A stretch of 64,000 nt of DNA, taken from Fragum whitleyi. Taxonomy: Eukaryota; Mollusca; Bivalvia; Cardiida; Cardiidae. The position numbers and the translations under genes are program-made. The stretch spans positions 34,988,457-35,052,456 of the forward strand of contig OX411544.1 of assembly GCA_948146395.1 (NCBI GenBank), in the 5' to 3' direction. Shown here piece after piece: positions 58,436-64,000 of the stretch. Under the pieces are notes generated by a model. It saw only the letters and a list, made by a program, of their open reading frames with translations. It was not told the origin of the DNA and searched no databases. How positions within the stretch are numbered: the stretch's first letter is position 1; every line of letters starts with the position of its first letter.

Positions 58436-59955
58436 TGAGCCTGTGCTTGACATTTCTAACAATTTCACATTCGCGTAGCCTTAAGGTAACTGCGGACAGG
58501 TAACATGGTCGAATTTTCGACTTTCTTAAAATCTCACAATAATTTCTGAGATTTATATTTGAAGTGCGGGAATTAGCGAACACGCAATGAAAAGGGTCTG
58601 AAGTTCGTTAATTTGACGTTGTGACGTCATTAAGGGGCCAACCCCTTTTCGACCCGCCAAAATCATTATTTGCAAGTAGTTTCTGAATTAATCGGCCGAT
58701 TTTCATGAAAAAAGTTTCATTTTGAAAGTCCAAGAACGCCCGAGCTAATCGTTTAATTCCTGTGCACATTCATATCGAAAAATAGGCTCGAAACGCTAAC
58801 TATTTCGCGAATTTTTAGATTTGACGTTCATTTTTTAATTTCATTTTTTGTAAATAAGTAGAAATTTCTCAAAATTTCGTCCGATGACCTATGCTGATTT
58901 TTTGTTATTTTGTAGCGAAAGGAATATGCTTTGCATTACTCAAATAAAAACGATATGTTTTCGGGTTAGATTTTGTATTAAATTCGATTTTGTGAAGTTG
59001 TTGCAACATTTTCCGTCGAATTTGACGTCGCACCAAATCCATCGGTACTATGCTTATTTGGAGCCAATCTCCGTGCAATAACGTATTCTAACATATTTGA
59101 AATTAAGGTTTATTGTAAAATATAGGCTTCAGAAGTTTTGAATTTGAATGTGATTTTAAGAAATACAAAATTTCATTTAAGTTTTATCCATTTTAAAAGA
59201 CAGCTTTTGTGAACATTTGACGCGACGTTGAAATATCCTTTGATTTGCGATATCTTCGCGGAATCGAATTTTACAAAAAATCTAACTCGAAGACACATGG
59301 TTTTTATTTCAAATTTCTTCAGTGGAATGGTGTGGCAGTAACATAGATAAATTTCAGCATAGGTAACCGGACAAAATTTCGAGAAAAAAGGAAATATTTC
59401 GAGTGACTGTACTCGAAAACAGCAACGCAGAAGGCGTTATCATTTAAAACGTTACACTTAATTGTATTTCTTACACTTATATCTTCATATCAATAAAACA
59501 TAACATCATGCGTCTTTAAACGAAGCAAATGGCGTTTTCGGGATGAAAATCGGTTTATTATTTCCGAAAAAAATGGACAATTACTGATTTTGGTCCCTAA
59601 AAAGGGGGTCGGCCCCTTAATGACGTCATGACGTCAACTCTACGTTATGAAATTCCTTGTTATGACCGAAATATGAAAGCGGGTACTTCAAATTTCAGTT
59701 TTATCGCATTCGGCATGATTTGCGGACAATTTAAAATTTGGACCTAAAATGGCCCTCTATGTGTCCGCAGTTATCTTAAAACTCAGGTCAGCCTGTGCAG
59801 CCGCACAGTCTGAACAGAGTCTTCATCATGCGCTATATAGAAAGATATGGTCTTAAAGCCTCTACAGGTGGTCGGCATTTTGTCGTTGTCTATGCTGTCT
59901 AAAGTCTGTTTATCACGCACATATGAAATTATTGGAAATGTCACGCACAGGCTCA
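58436..59955 (+). mobile_element. TGAGCCTGTG-family MITE split by a later insertion
   Basis: Left part 58436-58480 (TGAGCCTGTGCTTGACATTT) and right part 59780-59955, ending '...ggaaatgtcacgcacaggctca', join into a ~225-bp MITE like the copy at 8880 once the TTAA-flanked insert is removed. The right part has the usual 'gcctgtgcagccgcacagtc' core. Confidence 0.88.
58485..59775. mobile_element. 1.29-kb piggyBac-type non-autonomous element
   Basis: TTAA at 58481-58484 and 59776-59779. Ends are GGTAACTGCGGACA and TGTCCGCAGTTATC, inverted repeats matching 13/14. A second, subterminal inverted repeat, 'gtgacgtcattaaggggcca' (58621) against 'ggccccttaatgacgtcatg' (59613), holds TGACGTCA-like words. 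Exact TTAA duplication points to piggyBac mobilisation. No transposase; the largest open frame (58884-59081) is unrecognised. Confidence 0.9.
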
Positions 59956-60169
59956 AATGTAGTGTAAAAGAGTAAGAGGTAGCAATCCGGCACCCTTTTG
60001 CCAAACGATGTCAATGGATACCGGTGTAACAGTGTAACGTGTCAAATTGGGAACTTATCCCCGCTCTAAAAAAAGTTAGTTTTACTTAAAGAAATAAAGT
60101 AAAAATTATTGTTAATTGAGAATCTCGGCCATAATTCCCCATTATAAACGCATATCAACGTGAACTTAC
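59956..60169. other. Unassigned flank
   Basis: No feature beyond the consensus splice-donor word ACTTAC (GTAAGT on the minus strand) at 60164-60169 that borders the candidate exon below. Confidence 0.4.
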
Positions 60170-60293
60170 CTTTTTCATAGCGTTGGCTACCAGTCCCTTT
60201 GAACTTTCAGTTCTTTGATTAAAATGTAGCCGCATCCTTAAAGATTTCAGTTCATTTTCCATTGCAGTATAAAAGAGATCTTTTGTCAACAGA
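60170..60293 (-). CDS. Candidate internal exon, unrecognised
   Basis: On the minus strand an open frame of 41 codons (LLTKDLFYTAMENELKSLRM, then RLHFNQRTESSKGLVANAMKK) runs into a perfect donor, AAAAAG|GTAAGT, at 60170/60169. A possible acceptor is the AG at 60294-60295 with only a weak pyrimidine tract. The peptide is charged and helix-like, unlike random AT-rich translation, but I recognise no family and find no partner exon. It could be a chance opening. Confidence 0.3.
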
Positions 60294-60419
60294 CTGCCAT
60301 TAGAAAGATTTCTGTGGTATATTTGGCATTTTAAAGCTATCGGTGGCCATCTTTGACGCCATTTTGGATTTTTTGAAATGCTCAAGGATGATAAGGTGTC
60401 ATCAGACTTATTTTTAAGC

Positions 60420-61611
60420 TGAAGGTCTCAGCTTCTAGAACACGTTTTTCATAACATTTTCTTTTTACTCCAAATCTATGTCCAGCCCAATATCTGTCGT
60501 ACTGTAATCCGTATTTTAGCTTCTGGCGTTCGCTGCTGTTTCGTTTATGGACTGGTTTGTGTTTAAGTCTACCTGCGAAGATAATTAGTCATTCAAAGTT
60601 TCTGTAAACTACACGCTACTATTCTAATTGACTGTTTGTATGTCTTCAGTTACCATCATTGAGGCAATGACATTGTATTTGAAATTCAATACAGTGTCAT
60701 GAGCTTTAAAATAAGATACTCTGTGCATGTCATTTGAGTAAAGTTATCACTACATGATTTACTGCTGTGTGCGTTCTTTTTGGGTTGGTTTTATGTTTCT
60801 TTTTAAAAACATAAGCAAACTTAAGGTTAAAAAGTCATGTTATCTATTTTCAGAATGACTCAAATCTGTAGCCAAGTTTGTATTTTTCAAGAACATTATT
60901 TGTATTGCGATTGTCTGCTTCCCGTTAGTGTTTGCTTAATTTCACATTTTCGTTCGTTGCCTATTGTCTTCAATCGCAACTAAAGGATCTTGCTTTCAAT
61001 TTCAACTAAAGGATCTTACTTTGGAGTTAAGAACCTCGTCGTCACTGTCTTTGATGTTGTTTCTGCTATAGTGGCGTTGGTGGTGATGTTTATTGCTGTT
61101 GTGGTAGTTATGTGGTTGCCGTTATTGATGGTGTTTGGTGTAGATAACGGTGTGGTTTCTGCCGTTGTGTTGTGGTAGTAATTTTTTTATGGTGGAAGTT
61201 ATGTTAGTGGTGTAGGCGTGGTGTTGGTTGAACTTCTTTTTGTTCAATAAAAGGAATTAGAGGGAAAAGGCTTTAATAATGATTTTTGCTGCATCCATTT
61301 TCAACTTCAATTAATTAACTCTTTCTGATTTTAGAAATTTGAAGACTAGTTCGATTAGAATTAAGACAACAATGAAATGTGAATTCAAAAGTTCTCCGTG
61401 AAAGAAAAAAAAATTGAAAATGGAAAAAAATTATCGTATCAAGAAATTTCTTCCTTTTTCCTCAATATCTTCTCAAGTATAAAATCATAACGACGTTAAA
61501 TACAGGTACTATTCAGGAAATGGTTAATCATGTCCGGTCATTTATAATTCCAGAAACTGTGACCTGTTTTGTTTAAAAAGGGTTTGACGCTGTTTTTAAC
61601 TTTTTTTTCAG
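60420..61611. other. Gene-free stretch with a GT-rich simple region
   Basis: About 61050-61180 is GTT/GGT-rich and gives an artificial Val/Leu-rich open frame. Nothing else is supportable. Confidence 0.5.
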
Positions 61612-61794
61612 TTATAGCACATCGAATGAAGCACCTTATCACGGGTTACTGGTATTTACCAGTCCTACCATTACATTTTCTCAGACACTTCATCTATTTA
61701 TTTCAAAGAGATTTCCGATTATCCACCCATATGTGGAAGACAAATGTCGGAAAGGATGTGAGCCGCCACCGGGGTTTGAAACTTGAAATTAATG
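61612..61794 (+). CDS. Candidate 183-bp exon, unrecognised
   Basis: A strong acceptor ('aacttttttttcag' ending at 61611) and a consensus donor (AATG|GTAAGT at 61794/61795) bracket 183 bp with one frame open throughout, IAHRMKHLITGYWYLP to LKLEING. The exon would be a phase 1-1 unit of 61 codons. It is visibly less AT-rich than its surroundings. A second frame ends in EDKCRKGCEPPPGFET before a stop and could fit a terminal exon instead. No family recognised and no neighbouring exon identified. Confidence 0.35.
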
Positions 61795-61849
61795 GTAAGT
61801 CAAAATCCCAAATTGTGTTTTCAATCATTGTTTGATTCTGCCTTGCAAT

Positions 61850-62080
61850 ATCTCATTGGAATCGTTTAGGAGACGATTCCAATGAGATGATGCATTGAAG
61901 AATTCCAAATTTAGTTACTACTGTAGAAGTAATTTTAATTTTTGACTTACGCAAAAAAATATAGTAAGATGTTTAGTAAGAGAAACCTCTGGACCCCATG
62001 ATCGGGGGACCGACGCGTTACCGGCTGCGCCTTGAAGTCTATCGGTCAGCTGTAACTATCTAGAAGCTTTTGGACAACAA
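61850..62080 (-). repeat. Inverted diverged copy of part of the 43.9-44.2-kb unit
   Basis: Starts with a 16-bp perfect inverted repeat, ATCTCATTGGAATCGT (61850-61865) and its complement (61873-61888). It then matches the reverse complement of 43930-44060: 'gatgatgcattgaagaattc', 'ttagttactactgta', 'tgacttacgc'. The end ('gaccgacgcgttaccggctg') resembles a tRNA D-arm in reverse. Confidence 0.7.
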
Positions 62081-62084
62081 TAAT

Positions 62085-62346
62085 TGTGACCCGTCACGCG
62101 AAAAACGAGCATTTGGGTAGTTCATAAAGTGTGGATCCTAGTCAGACTGCGGAGATTACACAGGTTGACTATGGTCGAAACTTTTCTTCCTTTATCATTC
62201 TCTGAATCTAGAATGACCAATTTACCTTCCTGTGAAAGAATTTTTGAAAGGCGATCTCTGGTTGACCTGTAATGTAACATATTTCTTTTCCTATTTTTTT
62301 ATTTTAAAAAGTTCCCAGACAGTCTCTTTTCGTGTGACGGGTCACA
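62085..62346. mobile_element. 262-bp MITE with 20-bp TIRs
   Basis: The left TIR TGTGACCCGTCACGCGAAAA (62085-62104) and the right TIR TTTTCGTGTGACGGGTCACA (62327-62346) match at 19 of 20 positions. A partial relative is at 35240-35413. No coding capacity; target duplication not certain. Confidence 0.88.
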
Positions 62347-63036
62347 TTTATTAAGCAGTCAAGGCATTTGAGGATATCGATTTTGAAAGAGAAAAAATAA
62401 CAGCCTCAAAGACGATTTAAGAGAGATTTCCAGAAAACAGCTCTGTAATTAAATTGTAAATAGACATTCAATTCTCCGCCTTGGATATTTGCATCAAGAA
62501 ATTGGAAGTCCTACATACAAATTTCTTTCTCGCATGACAATATGTCACTTGTTTAGAAACATGAAACATTTAAAATTACAGCATTGGCGACAATCATATT
62601 CCAAGCTTTTAAGGTCAATCGGTAAATGGTTAACTATTTTCACTGCAAAATGTTCTAACTTTTGAACCTTATGACGTGACGCTGGTATTAGAGTTATGCA
62701 TTTGAATGTGTTAATGATATTTGGTATACTTTTTGTATTAAAGGTACAGGACCCGTAATAGTTCCGCAACATTTCGGAACACGTGATGTTTCACAATATT
62801 AACCAGGGTTTCCTAATGAAAACCACCTTCTTAAAATCATATTAATGACATCTATTTCACCGACCAGACATGTCTCAAACCTCGAGCATATCAGAAACGA
62901 GCTTGCAATGAGAGTCAACAAAAGATTGCGTAAATGCAAAGTTTTGAGTCAGATTGTGGCAGCATAAAGAGCAAATGGATAGCCTTGTTGGGAGTTAGTC
63001 TTGGTTAATTCTAATAATCCATGTGTCAGACATTAT

Positions 63037-63319
63037 TTGGTTGCCGCCGTCATAGCGCAATTGGTAGCGCGTCAGACTGTCAATCTCAAGGTCCCGGGTT
63101 CGATCCCCGACGGCGACACTCATTCTTTCCGACTATTTGTCTCTCACCAATGAGTTGATAATAGTAGACCTATGTGAGATAGCAGCTGGAGGCTATGAAA
63201 GGATGTGGTGATTGTACCGGTGAGAGAAATACCAGGAAACCATTGATGGGTGCTCCAGCCGCCGCGATATAACTGAAAAAGTGTTGGAAGCGGCGTTAAA
63301 CTCTATTCAAGTCTACAAT
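63037..63319 (+). mobile_element. Full-length tRNA-headed SINE with 11-bp target-site duplication
   Basis: TCAGACATTAT flanks it at 63026-63036 and 63320-63330. The head is a nearly intact tRNA-like sequence (63043-63117): GCCGCCGTC pairs with GACGGCGAC at the acceptor ends, the A box lies in 'tagcgcaattggtagcgc', the B box is GGTTCGATCCC, and the anticodon loop CTGTCAA would read GTC (Asp). The body and the tail 'gcggcgttaaactctattc' match the copies at 1629 and 29505. This copy looks young and may retain a working Pol III promoter. Confidence 0.93.
63043..63117 (+). promoter_or_regulatory. Internal Pol III promoter (A and B boxes) of the SINE
   Basis: The A-box region TAGCGCAATTGGTAGCGC and the B box GGTTCGATCCC are at tRNA spacing. 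In SINEs this head drives Pol III transcription. It is not scored as a tRNA gene because SINE sequence continues directly after it. Confidence 0.75.
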
Positions 63320-63678
63320 TCAGACATTATATGAGAGCAATATTGCGCATGAACCCACGCGCTATTGACTTTTACCGAGCAATGAAATTGACTCTTATTT
63401 TGGAAGTTGGCGCCTCTATTCGCCTGTTACTGTTTAAATTTATTTGTTTAAATTAATTTTTGGTTAACGCGTATTTTGGTATAACCACTCTTCCAAACTT
63501 TGGATTATGGAAAAAAAATATCTAAAAATTAAAGTGATGCGTTATTTTTGTTGTTCAGTATATATCCAAATTCAATATCCTGGTCGAGGGCCGTGTAATA
63601 ATACATTGTTGACTACCAACGTCGCATCCATCACTGTTGTCAATAGGCTATTCTGGATTTCTATAGTCGTTAGATAAT

Positions 63679-63889
63679 TTAGCCCGTGCGGGACATTTTC
63701 AACAATTTCAAATAGATATCGGACACTTTAATCACTGACAAGGTGCAATAATATTCGTTGACTGCTTGAAAAGACAATACCAATTCCATCTACACACGGA
63801 AGGCTGGCCAGACTTTGTACATGAACGAGCTGTCCAGAAACTTCTCTTTGTGGACATGTGAAATTGTTGGAAATGTCGCACATTGGTTA
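63679..63889 (+). mobile_element. Diverged TGAGCCTGTG-family MITE
   Basis: Left 'agcccgtgcgggacattttc' and right 'gaaattgttggaaatgtcgc' ending in 'cattggtt' are the family termini. The interior is diverged ('ggctggccagactttg'). Confidence 0.65.
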
Positions 63890-64000
63890 TATATGTATAT
63901 GAAAGGAGTGCACGTGTGTTTTGCTTATTCAACGTCCATTTTGAAAGACACCCTAAAGGTGTGTAAAGAAAACATAAAGATGTAATACAAAGAACACAGT

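Noticed and set aside
61050..61180. Val-rich small membrane protein
   Set aside because: The hydrophobicity comes from GTT/GGT simple repeat.
63043..63117. tRNA-Asp gene
   Set aside because: SINE body follows directly, target-site duplications flank the whole unit and copies of the same body occur elsewhere, so it is a SINE head.

Overview
The window looks like intergenic and intronic DNA from an AT-rich invertebrate, most likely a bivalve mollusc. The evidence is a spliced TMEM151-family exon, tRNA-headed SINEs with the 'gcgttaaac...caaac' tail seen in molluscs, and the '...tcagaatgattgtc...ctaggtca...' tandem repeat that I associate with bivalve genomes. Two non-LTR retrotransposons and many small foldback elements fit the same picture. 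The species call is inference. I see no bacterial genes, rRNA or CRISPR.

Layout. From 1 to about 36 kb there is no convincing conserved gene. This part is a mosaic of old duplications: 60-1270 is repeated at 5560-7620; a tandem-type duplication pairs 9.56-14.6 kb with 23.57-31.2 kb; partial third copies lie at 31.4, 32.7 and 35.8 kb. MITEs, foldback hairpins, minisatellites and a SINE have since inserted into these blocks. Comparing the copies shows the order of events: a mariner-like element, a LINE-associated repeat and a SINE are each present in one copy and absent from the other.

The one well-supported host gene is the last, large exon of a TMEM151-like membrane protein at 39590-41614 (+). 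Its 5' exon was not found. Downstream lie a 147-bp near-perfect palindrome (42.3 kb) and a two-copy tandem duplication carrying tRNA-like sequence (43.1-44.6 kb).

From 45.5 to 57.3 kb there are two related non-LTR retrotransposons: LINE A (minus strand, about 5.2 kb, nearly full length) and LINE B (plus strand, 5'-truncated, broken). LINE A sits inside a repeat whose uninterrupted copy is at 25.02 kb, so both insertion boundaries can be read. LINE A ORF1 carries a 2A ribosome-skipping motif. In both LINEs ORF1 and ORF2 lie in the same frame, separated by one TAG followed by GG, and ORF2 has no ATG before its first endonuclease motif. This suggests stop-codon readthrough to make ORF2 and is the most interesting signal here.

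From 57.3 kb to the end the window holds a 1.29-kb TTAA-flanked piggyBac-type non-autonomous element inside an older MITE, two unrecognised candidate exons (60.2 and 61.7 kb), another TIR element and an intact tRNA-headed SINE with target-site duplication.
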